A stretch of 64,000 nt of DNA from Bog-473 sp035534235. Its GTDB lineage: Bacteria > Actinomycetota > Acidimicrobiia > Acidimicrobiales > RAAP-2. The stretch lies in contig DATLSH010000039.1 in assembly GCA_035534235.1 (NCBI GenBank), positions 1 through 64,000 of the forward strand, read 5' to 3'. Under the pieces are notes generated by a model. It did not search any database. It was not told where the DNA came from and saw only the letters and a list, made by a program, of their open reading frames with translations. Within the stretch, counting starts at the first letter, position 1; the number at the start of each line of letters is the position of its first letter. The position numbers and the translations under genes are program-made. This document shows, in pieces, positions 24,486 to 33,487 of this stretch.

Positions 24486-25340
24486 TCAGATGCTGTTCCC
24501 CGGGCGGCTGAAGTACAGGTCGGCACGGCGCCCGTCCTCCAGCAGGGCGGAGAGGCCGTCCCTCTGCTGGGCCAGGCGCAGGTCGATGCGGTGGACCAGC
24601 AGCTCGGACCGATTGGTGCATCCCGGAAGGGTCCGGCTGGCCTCGGTCACCACGGTGCCGGTCGGGGCCACAATACGGCTGGCGCCCAGAAGGGTCGACG
24701 TGGCGTGCGAGCCGGCCTGGTTCGCCTGCACCCACCATTGGCTGTTGCTCAGAGCCAGCGCGGGGTAGAGCAGGTCCCACGCCGCGGCGCTCTCGACCTC
24801 GCAGGCCGAGGGCGCCAGGACCAGGCGGGCACCCTGCAGGGCCATCGTCCTCGCCACTTCGGGGAAGTCACCGTCGAATCCGACCACCAGGCCGACGATG
24901 CCGAGCGAGGGGTCCTCGAACGTGGTCAGGCGCGGACCAGCGGTGAAGATCGCCTGTTCCGACAGCGGCGGGTAGAGGTGCGCCTTTCGGTGCCAGGCCA
25001 CCAGGTCACCGTGGGGATTGAAGACCAGTGCCGTGTCGTACAGCTCGCCACCCGGGCCCAACTCGGGGACCGTGCCAGCCACCAGCCACATGGCATGGCG
25101 CAGGGCCGCTTGGCCGAGGAGCTCGCTCCGGGGTCCATTGAGTGCCTCGGCGTCACGGCGCGCGTCCTCGGACAGCGTTTCGGGGTCATAGCCGCAGGAC
25201 CAGAGCTCGGGCAGCACCAGGAGCTCGACCCCACGCGCCGCCGCGTCGTCCACTATCCCGAGCGCCACGCCGAGGTTCAATTTCGGCTCCCCCGGCGTGG
25301 CCAGCCACTGTGCCACCCCCACGGAAAGATCTCGTTTCAC
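24486..25340 (-). CDS. nitrilase-superfamily protein lacking the catalytic cysteine
   Basis: The 284-residue protein has the nitrilase-fold Glu in VLPELWSCGY and the Lys in WHRKAHLYPP. In the nucleophile segment it reads LVVGFDGDFPEVAR where active members have (I/V)CYDxxFPE; the cysteine position is Gly, encoded GGA. It would therefore be inactive as an amidase or nitrilase unless another residue substitutes. GTG 25340 begins the conserved VKRDLSVGVAQW. It leads the minus-strand run SDR-nitroreductase-amidohydrolase-zwf and may bind a ligand rather than cleave it. Confidence 0.85.
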   Translation of the reverse strand: MKRDLSVGVAQWLATPGEPKLNLGVALGIVDDAAARGVELLVLPELWSCGYDPETLSEDARRDAEALNGPRSELLGQAALRHAMWLVAGTVPELGPGGELYDTALVFNPHGDLVAWHRKAHLYPPLSEQAIFTAGPRLTTFEDPSLGIVGLVVGFDGDFPEVARTMALQGARLVLAPSACEVESAAAWDLLYPALALSNSQWWVQANQAGSHATSTLLGASRIVAPTGTVVTEASRTLPGCTNRSELLVHRIDLRLAQQRDGLSALLEDGRRADLYFSRPGNSI

Positions 25341-25473
25341 CTCGGCACCCGGTTCACCGGCTCCCGCCCTTCTCGCCTGTGGCCGGAAAACGTATGGCGC
25401 CAATATTCGGGGACGGTTTCACCATCATGAATGCACTGTTACGGGTTTGGCGCGAACGCCGGGCTGGCTCCCC

Positions 25474-26691
25474 TCAGTCGTCGAGGGCCTGGTACACCAG
25501 AGCCCGCAGCTGCGCCCGGATGGGATAGGCGAGGGACGGGAAGAGCTGGGTCATGAAGACGGCGAAGAGATCCTCGGCCGGGTCGACCCAGAAGGCGGTG
25601 CTGGCGGCGCCGCCCCAGTAGAAGTCGCCCGCGGAGCCGGCCATGGTTGTGGCCGCCGGGCCCTGCCCGATCGCGAAGCCGAGCCCGAAGCCGATGCCGT
25701 CGAAGCCCGCCTCTCCGAACCCACCGATCGCCAGGTCCGCCAGCGTCGCCCCGCCGGGGAGGTGGTTGCGGGTCATGAGCTCCAACGTCTTGCGTCCGAG
25801 CAAGCGCCGCCCGTCCAGCTGCCCGCCGTTGGCCAGCATCCGGCAGAAGGCCACATAGTCGTCGGTGGTCGAGACCAGCCCACTGGCGCCCGACAGGTAG
25901 GAGCGGGGGCGAAGGTAGGGGCTCGTCCCGGGTTCGTCCAACAGGGACGGGGTATTGGCCGGGCGGTACTGGTAACAGGCCGCGAAACGGTCAGCCGACG
26001 CCCCGGGGACGAAGAAGCCCGTGTCGACCATGCCCAGCGGCTCGAAGACCTCCTGGCGCAGGTAGTCGTCGAGTTGCCGGCCCGAGAGAATCTCGACCAG
26101 CCGCCCCACGATGTCGGTCGAGAGGCCGTAGTTCCACTGCGTGCCGGGATGGAACTTGAGCGGGTGCTGGGCCAGGAGCGAGGTGACACCCTCCAGTGTC
26201 ATCCCCTTGGCCTGCACGGCGCGGGCTTTCTCAAAGGCGTCGTCAATCGGATTGCCGGGGAAGAGCGAACCGGGCAGTCCGGTCATGTGCATGAGGACGT
26301 CGCGCACGCACATGGGCCGCTTCGGCTTGACGAGCTGCACCGAGCCGTCGGCCTGCACCTCGGCGACCTGGAGCGTCCGCCATTCGGGGATGTAGCGGTG
26401 GACGGGGTCGAGGAGCTGGAACATCCCCCGCTCGTACAGTTGCATCAGGGCCAACGAGGCGATGGGCTTGGTCATGGAGTAGAGGCGGAAGATGGTGTCG
26501 TCGCCCATGGGGATCCCGCGCTCGCGGTCCATGAGGCCCAGCGAGCGGTGGTAGGCGACATGCGCTCCGCGCACCACGGTGATCTGGCAACCGACCAGTC
26601 TCCCCGGCTCCACGTACTGCCTCTCGAAGTGCTCGGTGATGCGCTCCAGCCGCCGTGCGCTCATCCCGGCCTCGTCCACCTCTATCTTCAT
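25474..26691 (-). CDS. serine hydrolase, beta-lactamase/class C-like esterase
   Basis: The 405-residue protein is of the beta-lactamase (class C/esterase EstB) family: nucleophile motif SMTK near residues 72-75 and a later QWNYGLS Tyr motif, then a C-terminal GGAASTAFWVDP in place of KTG. No signal peptide is seen from ATG 26691, so a cytosolic esterase or transesterase is more likely than a periplasmic beta-lactamase. It lies 7 bp downstream of an SDR gene on the same strand. Confidence 0.88.
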   Translation of the reverse strand: MKIEVDEAGMSARRLERITEHFERQYVEPGRLVGCQITVVRGAHVAYHRSLGLMDRERGIPMGDDTIFRLYSMTKPIASLALMQLYERGMFQLLDPVHRYIPEWRTLQVAEVQADGSVQLVKPKRPMCVRDVLMHMTGLPGSLFPGNPIDDAFEKARAVQAKGMTLEGVTSLLAQHPLKFHPGTQWNYGLSTDIVGRLVEILSGRQLDDYLRQEVFEPLGMVDTGFFVPGASADRFAACYQYRPANTPSLLDEPGTSPYLRPRSYLSGASGLVSTTDDYVAFCRMLANGGQLDGRRLLGRKTLELMTRNHLPGGATLADLAIGGFGEAGFDGIGFGLGFAIGQGPAATTMAGSAGDFYWGGAASTAFWVDPAEDLFAVFMTQLFPSLAYPIRAQLRALVYQALDD

Positions 26692-26698
26692 TCCCGGA

Positions 26699-27493
26699 TC
26701 ACGTCGGCTCCCGCTGCTGCCGCAGGTACTCGGCGGTGCCCGCCAGGAAGGCGCCGACGTCCTGCGCCTTTCCGGCGGCCAGTTCCTGGAAGAACTCGGG
26801 GACGTAGACCTGGGCCGCACCCGACGCCAGGCCACCCAGGATGGCGTCGACGGCGACCGACACCGGCTCGGCCGCGATGGGGAGGTTGGCCACATCGTTG
26901 TCCGGCAGGGTGAAGAGCTCGGTGTCGATCACCCCGGGATAGACCACCATGACCTTGATGCCGGTTTCCCATAGGTCAACGGCCATGGCCTCGGAGAATA
27001 CCGTGAGCGCAGCCTTGGAGGCGTCGTAGGCGGCTTCCCCGGGCGCACTCAAAGTGGCGGCGACCGACGAGATGTTGACGATGGTGCCCGAGCCGCGCGC
27101 CAGCATCTGGGGGAGCAGGGCCAGGGTGAGGCGCATGGGGGACAGGTAGTTGATGTGCATGACCGCAGTGATGGTCTCGATGTCGAGTGCGGTGGTGTGG
27201 CGTCGCTTGGGAATGCCGGCGTTGTTGACCAGCAGGTCGATGCCGCCGAAGGCGTCGAGCACGTCGACGGCGAGCCGGTCCACCGCATTGATGTCGGCCA
27301 GGTTGACGGCCCACATCCGGCTCTCGGGGGAGTGGTCCATGCAGCGCCCGATCACCTCGGCCAGCCGGTCCCCCCGGCGGGCGCAGATGCCCACGATGGC
27401 CCCCCGCTCCGCCAGCGCCTCGGCCAACCCGGCCCCGATGCCCGACGACGCACCGGTCACCAGTGTGCGACATCCCTTCAGGTCCAATGCCAT
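26699..27493 (-). CDS. short-chain dehydrogenase/reductase
   Basis: The 264-residue SDR has TGASSGIG, NNAGIP, the catalytic Ser in SSVAAT and YDASK. The C-terminal region is longer and hydrophilic (FLAGTAEYLRQQREPT), typical of the subgroup acting on membrane-associated or long-chain substrates. It is probably co-transcribed with the downstream serine hydrolase, giving an oxidoreductase-esterase pair. Confidence 0.9.
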   Translation of the reverse strand: MALDLKGCRTLVTGASSGIGAGLAEALAERGAIVGICARRGDRLAEVIGRCMDHSPESRMWAVNLADINAVDRLAVDVLDAFGGIDLLVNNAGIPKRRHTTALDIETITAVMHINYLSPMRLTLALLPQMLARGSGTIVNISSVAATLSAPGEAAYDASKAALTVFSEAMAVDLWETGIKVMVVYPGVIDTELFTLPDNDVANLPIAAEPVSVAVDAILGGLASGAAQVYVPEFFQELAAGKAQDVGAFLAGTAEYLRQQREPT

Positions 27494-27610
27494 CTTCCAC
27501 CCCGCTTTCGCCCCGCGTGCCCGCTCACCTTATGCAGCCGAGGGGATCGACGTGCATGTGATCGCCCGCAAGAGCGACCCGAACGGTCAGTCGGGCGGAG
27601 TCGACGAGAG

Positions 27611-28324
27611 CTAGCCGGATGCCAGATCGCTGAACGCAGCCTCGGCGGCCAACTTGGCCGCCATCTCCATGCACCGGTTGAGGTGGGCCAGCGCCTTGGC
27701 CCGCCGGGGATCGCGAGCCACGTACTTGGCGACCGCCACCAGATCGGCCGATCCGTCCGCCTTGCCGAGGGCGAAGACCGCCTGATCGACAATGTGCTCA
27801 TCGGGACGGTCACTGATGCCCCGGTAGACCGACCAGGGCACGCCGGCCGCCTCGCAGACCTCGGCCACTCCGGCCGCCTCCATGTCGACCGCGCCGAATC
27901 CGCTCTCCAGAATGGGACGCCATATGTCCTCGTCGGAGAACAAGCCGTCCGTCGTCATCAGCCCACCCGACGCCTCCCGGGACGGTAGGGGATGCGCATC
28001 GTAGAGGGGTCCGTCAGGGTAGAGGCGCACGTGACTGGGCACCATCAACGTGCCCACGGGGAGCGCAGGGTCGAGGCCGCCTGCGATCCCCACCACCATG
28101 AAATGGTCGAACGGCCCGGAAGCCAGGACCTTCCGCGTCGCCTCCCGGGCCAGTGCGGGACCCATGCCGATCACTCCGGCCGTGACCGACCAGTCGCCCA
28201 CTGTGCCCCAGTGCGAAAGCCAGGGATCTCCGCCGGTGCGGGCCAGCGCGCCGGCCCGCACAACGGCCTTGAGCTCGGGACGCATGGGGGCGAGCACGGC
28301 CACTCGTCTACTCGGGGCGCTCAC
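27611..28324 (-). CDS. phosphorylase/nucleosidase superfamily protein
   Basis: The 237-residue protein has the PNP_UDP_1 (MTA/SAH nucleosidase, purine phosphorylase) fold. It has VAVLAPMRPELKAV at the N-terminus, FMVVGIAGGLDP in the phosphate/base region and the hallmark AVDMEAAGVAEVC with the catalytic Glu, then YRGISDRPDE. Whether it cleaves MTA/SAH, futalosine or a nucleoside is undecided. GTG 28324 is divergent from the epoxide-hydrolase-like gene with an 80-bp spacer. Confidence 0.82.
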   Translation of the reverse strand: MSAPSRRVAVLAPMRPELKAVVRAGALARTGGDPWLSHWGTVGDWSVTAGVIGMGPALAREATRKVLASGPFDHFMVVGIAGGLDPALPVGTLMVPSHVRLYPDGPLYDAHPLPSREASGGLMTTDGLFSDEDIWRPILESGFGAVDMEAAGVAEVCEAAGVPWSVYRGISDRPDEHIVDQAVFALGKADGSADLVAVAKYVARDPRRAKALAHLNRCMEMAAKLAAEAAFSDLASG

Positions 28325-28404
28325 CCCACCATCATGGCCGACTCTTCAGTAGCGTGGGTGGCCCAGCCTGCCCGACGGCCGGGAGGACGCAAAGGAGGAA
28401 AACT

Positions 28405-28779
28405 GTGCCCAGCGCCGAACAAGTCGTGCGGGACTTCTGCGCCGCCGTGAGCAAGCGTGATCCCGAGGTGCTGCGACCTTTCTTCACCGACGACGTCGTG
28501 TATCACAACATGCCGATGGAGCCGGCCGAGGGGATTGAGGCGACCATGGCCGTCATCAACATGTTCGTCGGCATCGGCGAGGGGATGGAATTCGAGATCC
28601 ACCATTTGGCCAGCGACGGATCAACCGTGTTGACCGAGCGTACCGATTCGTTCACCATCAATGGCAAGACCGCCCCCCTGCCCGTCATGGGTGCCTTCCA
28701 CGTCGTGGACGGGAAGATCACCGCATGGCGGGACTATTTCGACATGGCGCAAGTGACCGCCATATTCGGTTCGGGGTAG
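28405..28779 (+). CDS. limonene-1,2-epoxide hydrolase-like (LEH/SnoaL fold) protein
   Basis: The 124-residue protein has the alpha+beta cone fold of LEH. Its Arg and Asp pairs, TERTDSF and ITAWRDYFD, match the family's acid-base triad region. LEHs open terpene epoxides by one-step addition of water. GTG 28405 follows AAAGGAGG by 6 nt. A terpenoid-type epoxide substrate would fit the oxygenase-rich neighbourhood, but other NTF2-like roles are possible. Confidence 0.85.
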   Translation: MPSAEQVVRDFCAAVSKRDPEVLRPFFTDDVVYHNMPMEPAEGIEATMAVINMFVGIGEGMEFEIHHLASDGSTVLTERTDSFTINGKTAPLPVMGAFHVVDGKITAWRDYFDMAQVTAIFGSG

Positions 28780-28786
28780 GGGCCTC

Positions 28787-29422
28787 TTACAGACCGCACA
28801 CGTAGCGGGTGGTCCAGGGTTCCCAGCCGCGCTGGGCGTGGAGCCGGAGCGCCGCGTCGTCCTGGGTCGCCGGTGGGTAATCCTGAGCCGAACCGGCGAG
28901 CCCGGTCAGCGAGTGCCAGGTGGCGTCCTCGAACTGGTAGGCCCCACCGCCGTGTTCGCCGTAGTTGCCTCCGGACTCATGCGTCCGGATGCAACTCCAG
29001 TCTGCCGTGTTGACGCTGGTGCTGTCGCTCGGTGAACCGACGGGCGGCGCGGGGGCGGGCGCAGGCGGTGGCTGGACCACGGCTGCGGCCTTGACCAGCG
29101 CTGCATGCCTGACTAGCGCTTCGTACCTGACCAGTGCTGCGTACCTGGCCAGCGCTGCAGCTGCCTGCACAGATGCGGGGTCGGAGGCAGGGTTCAACTG
29201 ACCCCGGCCGACCTTGATCTCCGGGTTCATCACAGCCGGCACGGTGGTCGGTACTGCGAAGGAAGCCAGCTGGGTGCCGGACAGCCCGGAGGCAATTGGT
29301 CCATGCACCTGGTGATGCGTGGACTTGGCCGAAGCGGCCGGGGAACTGCTGGTGAATGCAAATGTAGTGATAGGTATGACAATGACGGCAGTTGCCGTAC
29401 ATAGTGCAATGCGGATCCGCAC
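28787..29422 (-). CDS. secreted Rpf-like transglycosylase
   Basis: The 211-residue protein has a signal peptide (hydrophobic core ~6-24). An Ala/Leu-rich helical segment with heptad-like units (YAALVRYEALVRHAALVKAA) spans about residues 88-115, followed by a Pro/Ala linker and a C-terminal Rpf/transglycosylase domain: WSCIRTHESGGNYGEHGGG with catalytic Glu, then YQFEDATWHSLTG. Rpf proteins cleave wall glycan and promote regrowth. GTG 29422 is preceded by GGGAGG, and a GCGCGTACGCGC palindrome (29443-29454) lies just upstream where it could mask the ribosome site. Confidence 0.85.
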   Translation of the reverse strand: MRIRIALCTATAVIVIPITTFAFTSSSPAASAKSTHHQVHGPIASGLSGTQLASFAVPTTVPAVMNPEIKVGRGQLNPASDPASVQAAAALARYAALVRYEALVRHAALVKAAAVVQPPPAPAPAPPVGSPSDSTSVNTADWSCIRTHESGGNYGEHGGGAYQFEDATWHSLTGLAGSAQDYPPATQDDAALRLHAQRGWEPWTTRYVCGL

Positions 29423-29720
29423 GGCACCTCCCTTCGTCGGGCGCGCGTACGCGCCAGCCTCTGCTCGGTGTGGGCGGGCTCCGGCCATTGCATACGCGCC
29501 CCGAACGGAGAGCGGGAAGGCATCGTCCGTTCTGGCATATCGCCGCAGGGTGTGCGGCCGGTGGTGTGAAGGCCCGGGGAATATCCTCGGTGTGGTCCTC
29601 GCTTTGTCGTTCTCGGCCCTGCACTGGTGCACAGGTGCGCAGAGACCCCGACTGGTCTTGGTGGGTCCGATCGGTGGTGCTTTCCGAATGCAGCTGAAGT
29701 TCCCGCTGCACCATCTATGA

Positions 29721-29738
29721 GAAAGCCCGATCAGGCTT
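29721..29738. terminator. possible bidirectional hairpin AAAGCC...GGCTTT
   Basis: The 6-bp arms AAAGCC and GGCTTT flank the loop CGATCA, with A/T at the outer ends on both strands, as in short bidirectional terminators or attenuators. It lies inside the divergent leader region, so attenuation of the Rpf-like transcript is possible. Confidence 0.35.
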
Positions 29739-29825
29739 TACGGAGGCCACTGTAGCAGGAGGGGGCACTGGAGTGGTGTCTTTTTGAAAAAAAGCTCTGT
29801 GGCCTGGATGTTTAGAGAAGGAAGT

Positions 29826-29841
29826 TGTGATGAATTTCACA
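29826..29841. promoter_or_regulatory. perfect CRP/FNR-type site TGTGA-N6-TCACA
   Basis: TGTGATGAATTTCACA matches the consensus of cAMP receptor protein family regulators exactly; the palindrome extends one base each side (TTGTGA...TCACAA). It sits 201 bp before the acyl-CoA synthetase GTG and about 404 bp upstream of the Rpf-like gene. In Mycobacterium tuberculosis the CRP homologue Rv3676 is known to control rpfA, which makes the placement meaningful. Confidence 0.7.
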
Positions 29842-30042
29842 AGCTGAGGCCACCCTGGTCCGAATTGTCTCTATGTACGGCGGTGAATGGGCCTTGAATT
29901 GGCTGAAGTATCCGAAGCGCGGGTGACGAGGTATGGCGCGTGTGGGCTGCCCCAGCTCTCTCTTCCTGCACTGGGGTTGTCCTGGTGCGTAGGGTCCGGG
30001 TCCGAAGAAGGATCCGCCCCCGCCCTCAGAGGAGATCGCCCC

Positions 30043-31659
30043 GTGTCCCCGACCGCCCCCGCTGTGGCCCACGAAGACCGGTTCACGGTGGCTGGCCTGC
30101 TCAGGCACCTGTCACGGGTCCAGCCCGATCTCGACATGCTGGTGGAAGGCGATGTCCGGCGCACGTGGGACGAGGAGTACCAGCGCGCCTGCCGCGTCTC
30201 CCAGGCCTGCGTGAGGGACGGGGTCGGCGTCGGCGACCGCCTTGCCTTCCTTGATCGCAACGGAATGGCCTACTTCGACGTGCTCTTCGGTGGGGCACTC
30301 CTCGGGGTGGTGAACGTGGCCGTGAACTGGCGTCTGGCCGCCGACGAGATGGCAGCCATCATTGACGACTCCGGGGCGGCCATCCTGGTGGTGCACCAGG
30401 ACTATGTGCCCGCACTGGCCCGGATGGAGAGCGCGCTTCCCGCCGTGCGTCGGATCGTGGTGATCGGCGATGATGCCGCGGTGCCTCCTTGCCCGGACGG
30501 GCGGGCTCTCGGGTATGAGGAATGGCTCAAGGGATGTGCACCCCTTGACCCCGGTCACATCGGTGCACCCCGGGAAGTCAGCATGCAGCTGTACACGTCG
30601 GGCACGACAGGACTTCCCAAGGGCGTCATGTTGACCAATGCCAACATGGCGACGGCGATCTCCGAGGCCGGCGACACCTTCAGCATCAGGGACGACACCG
30701 TGAGCCTGGTTGCCATGCCGCTGTTTCACATCGGGGGTTCGGGCTGGGCCCTGTGCGCCATGTCGCGGGGTGGGCGCTCGGTGATCCTGCGCGAGGTCGA
30801 CCCCGCGCTCCTCCTCAACATTATTGAGGCGGAGCGCGTCACCGAAATGTTCCTGGTGCCCGCGGTGCTGATGGTGCTGCTGGCCATGCCCTCCCTGGCG
30901 GAGACGGACCTGTCCAGCCTGCGCCTGATCTTCTACGGGGCATCCCCCATTTCCGAAGAAATCCTCATCCGGTGCATGGCGGCCTTCGGTTGCGGGTTCT
31001 GCCAGGTCTACGGCATGACCGAGACCACCGGAGCCATCACCGCGTTGCGCAACGAGGACCACGACCCCGATGGGCCGCGCCGGGGCCTCCTGCGCTCGGC
31101 CGGCAAGCCGCACAAGTCAGTCGAGATCCGCATTGTGGACCCCGACTCGGGGAAGGACGCAATCCTGGGCGAGGTCGGGGAGGTGTTGACCCGCTCGCCG
31201 TACAACATGGCCGGCTACTGGGGAAAGCCCGAGGAGACGGCGGCCACGCTGAACCCTGAAGGCTGGCTGCACACCGGAGACGCCGGGTACTTGGATGCCG
31301 ACGGCTACCTGTACCTGCACGACCGCATGAAGGACATGATCGTCAGCGGGGGCGAGAACATCTACCCGGCCGAGGTGGAGAATGTCCTCCTCTCCCATCC
31401 TTCCGTGGCCGATGCCGCCGTCATCGGCGTGCCCGACGAGAAGTGGGGTGAGACGGTCAAGGCCATTGTCGTGCTCACACCGGGCGCCACCCTGAATGCC
31501 GCCGCCATCATTGGGCACTGCCGGGAGAACCTGGCCCACTACAAGTGCCCCACGTCCGTTGAGGCCGCCGAACTCCTTCCCCGCAACCCGTCGGGCAAGA
31601 TTCTCAAGCGCGAGCTGCGGGCGCCCTATTGGGCCGGGCGGGATCGCCGCATCAATTGA
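30043..31659 (+). CDS. acyl-CoA synthetase (AMP-forming, fatty-acid CoA ligase)
   Basis: The 538-residue adenylate-forming enzyme has the P-loop-like YTSGTTGLPKGVM, the A5 motif QVYGMTETTG and the A7/A8 region GWLHTGDAGYLDADGYLYLHDRMKD-like, with catalytic Lys in NPSGKILKRELR near the C-terminus. It activates a carboxylic acid to its CoA thioester. GTG 30043 follows GAGGAGAT; the upstream open frame to 29887 looks like untranslated leader. It is convergent with dipZ and may be under CRP control. Confidence 0.93.
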   Translation: MSPTAPAVAHEDRFTVAGLLRHLSRVQPDLDMLVEGDVRRTWDEEYQRACRVSQACVRDGVGVGDRLAFLDRNGMAYFDVLFGGALLGVVNVAVNWRLAADEMAAIIDDSGAAILVVHQDYVPALARMESALPAVRRIVVIGDDAAVPPCPDGRALGYEEWLKGCAPLDPGHIGAPREVSMQLYTSGTTGLPKGVMLTNANMATAISEAGDTFSIRDDTVSLVAMPLFHIGGSGWALCAMSRGGRSVILREVDPALLLNIIEAERVTEMFLVPAVLMVLLAMPSLAETDLSSLRLIFYGASPISEEILIRCMAAFGCGFCQVYGMTETTGAITALRNEDHDPDGPRRGLLRSAGKPHKSVEIRIVDPDSGKDAILGEVGEVLTRSPYNMAGYWGKPEETAATLNPEGWLHTGDAGYLDADGYLYLHDRMKDMIVSGGENIYPAEVENVLLSHPSVADAAVIGVPDEKWGETVKAIVVLTPGATLNAAAIIGHCRENLAHYKCPTSVEAAELLPRNPSGKILKRELRAPYWAGRDRRIN

Positions 31660-31675
31660 TCCGGCGCGACCGGGC

Positions 31676-33487
31676 CTACCCGAACGTGAAGTCGTAGGCC
31701 TCCACGCCCGGTGAGAAAGTCAGGTCGAGGAAGCCGCTCTGGAGTCTGTCGCCGGTGAGCAGCGGGTAGAGCTTGGGGATGCCGTTGATGGCCAGGGTGG
31801 CCACGTGGCGGCCGCCGTACGCCACGCCGACCGTGCCCTGGCCTCCCATGACCAGGTACACGTCTTCGGCGGTGAACCGGAGATTGAGGGTGCCGCCGGG
31901 ACCGGCGGTTGCCTCCTGCTGGTGCACCACCCAGATCCCGTTGAAGGCCAGGCTGTTGGCCGGAACCGATGAGGGTGCGTGGTACACGATGGAGCGGTCG
32001 TCGGCCACTGGCGTGCCCACCTCGTTGTTCAGCTGGCCATAGCCGACATAGCTCTCCGGGGTGATCGACCCGTTGGCGGGCGTCCGGTCCGGCACGTCGG
32101 AACGGGGCGGGAGGTTGGCCGACCCGTTGGCGGCCAGCAGGCTCCTGATGTTGCTCTCCATGGTGGCGTAGCCACCCTCGCCGAAGTCGTAGGCGCGCAC
32201 CTCCCCCGACGGGTCGATCAGGTACTCGGCCGGCCAGTACTGGTTGCCGTAGGCGTCCCAGGTGCCGTAATTGTCGTCGACCGCGATGGGGTAGCCGACA
32301 CCGAGGCTGCGGGCGGCGTCCTGCACGTTGGAGACGACATGCTCGAAGGCGAATTCCGGCGTGGAGACGCCGACCACCACCAATCCATCTGACTTGTAGT
32401 CGTTGAACCAGCCCTTCACATGGGGAAGCGATCGCAGGCAGTTGATGCACGAGTAGGTCCAGAAGTCGACCAGGACCACCTTGCCCTTGAGCTGAGCCAG
32501 GGTCAGGGCCCGGTTGCCCGGGGTGTTGAGCCAGGCCACGATCCCGGTGAAGTTCGGCGCCCGCCCCAGGTCTGGTAGCGAGGATTTGTTGCTCCTGAAG
32601 GTGGTCGCCTTCATGGGGGTGGACATCGTGGTCGGGGAGCCGCCACCGGTCCTCCCCGAAGCCAGCCGGCCACCCGACGACGAGGAGGTGTTGGTGGCCG
32701 CACACGTGGCCTTCTTCCCTTCCAGCTTGGCGTTGGCGGCGGCGAACTGGTTCTGACGCTCCCCCGTCAGCTGCCGGAGCTGGGTGCAGGCGGGACCAGT
32801 GGACTCCACGTGGTTCTCGAGCGCGGTCGTGTAACCGGGAATGTCCGTCTGCAGGGTGCGCAGCAGGTTGAAAGCAATGGCCAGTGTGGTGAGGGCGAGG
32901 ACCGCGCCGGCGACCCTGCGCACCCCGGGTAGGTGGGTGCGCAGGGTCGCCCACCCGGTGGCGGCCCGCTGGGCGACCATGGCGAAGACCAACAACGGGA
33001 GTGTGGCTCCGGTGGCGTAGAAGAGCGTCACCACCAGCGACGAAGCGCTCAGGTGGTGGTGGGCCGCGGCCACCGATATGGCCGTCAGCACCGGTCCGGC
33101 GCAGGGTACGAAGACCAGCCCGAGGCTCAGGCCGAGCACGAACCCGCCGCCTCGCTCTGCCAGGCGAGAGGCGCCCAGCCGGGTGAAGGGACGCTCCACC
33201 CACCCGCCCACTACCGGGATCATCAGACTGACCGAAAGGATCCCGAGCAGGGCGATGCCCAGCCAGAACAGCAGGTCCTGGGGCAGGTGCAGGGCGCTCA
33301 GCAGGGAACTGCCCGCCAGTTCGGAGGCGCTGAAACTGGCCACCATTCCGGCGATGATGAGGAAGGGCCGGGACCGGTTGGTCCCGCTGGACCCGCCGGC
33401 CACGACCACCGGCAGGACCGGGACGATGCAGGGCGACAGACCCGTGATCAATCCGCCGAGGAAGGCGACGACGATGAGCTCACCCAC
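31676..33487 (-). CDS. dipZ: DipZ: CcdA membrane domain, thioredoxin domain and C-terminal beta domain
   Basis: The 603-residue protein has three parts. Residues 1-210 form six or so membrane segments of the CcdA/DsbD type with membrane Cys20 (GLSPC) and Cys129 (VPCAGP). A periplasmic linker follows. A TlpA-like thioredoxin domain has WTYSCINCLR with Cys347 and Cys350. The C-terminal ~150 residues form the beta-sandwich domain typical of DipZ. It transfers electrons from cytosolic thioredoxin to extracytoplasmic disulfides, for cytochrome c or oxidative folding. Convergent with the acyl-CoA synthetase. Confidence 0.93.
   Translation of the reverse strand: MGELIVVAFLGGLITGLSPCIVPVLPVVVAGGSSGTNRSRPFLIIAGMVASFSASELAGSSLLSALHLPQDLLFWLGIALLGILSVSLMIPVVGGWVERPFTRLGASRLAERGGGFVLGLSLGLVFVPCAGPVLTAISVAAAHHHLSASSLVVTLFYATGATLPLLVFAMVAQRAATGWATLRTHLPGVRRVAGAVLALTTLAIAFNLLRTLQTDIPGYTTALENHVESTGPACTQLRQLTGERQNQFAAANAKLEGKKATCAATNTSSSSGGRLASGRTGGGSPTTMSTPMKATTFRSNKSSLPDLGRAPNFTGIVAWLNTPGNRALTLAQLKGKVVLVDFWTYSCINCLRSLPHVKGWFNDYKSDGLVVVGVSTPEFAFEHVVSNVQDAARSLGVGYPIAVDDNYGTWDAYGNQYWPAEYLIDPSGEVRAYDFGEGGYATMESNIRSLLAANGSANLPPRSDVPDRTPANGSITPESYVGYGQLNNEVGTPVADDRSIVYHAPSSVPANSLAFNGIWVVHQQEATAGPGGTLNLRFTAEDVYLVMGGQGTVGVAYGGRHVATLAINGIPKLYPLLTGDRLQSGFLDLTFSPGVEAYDFTFG

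Larger units (their letters stand above)
29423..30042. promoter_or_regulatory. 620-bp divergent regulatory region (Rpf-like / acyl-CoA synthetase)
   Basis: This is the longest non-coding gap between intact genes in the window. It contains the GCGCGTACGCGC palindrome at 29443, an AAAGCC-N6-GGCTTT hairpin at 29721-29738, an A/T-rich patch at about 29782-29798 and the CRP-type site at 29826-29841. The length on the Rpf side (over 400 bp before its start) suggests a long leader or several regulators. No ORF here looks coding. Confidence 0.55.

Noticed and set aside
29430..29760. Possible ydaO/c-di-AMP riboswitch ahead of the Rpf-like gene
   Set aside because: Actinobacterial rpf genes often carry one, and a GGAGCCCG-like piece is present, but the conserved GGGUGAAUC segment and overall fold were not found by eye. 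A cmsearch with RF00379 would decide.
30112..31113. Minus-strand ORF opposite the acyl-CoA synthetase
   Set aside because: It is antisense to strong AMP-binding motifs and has no recognisable domain.
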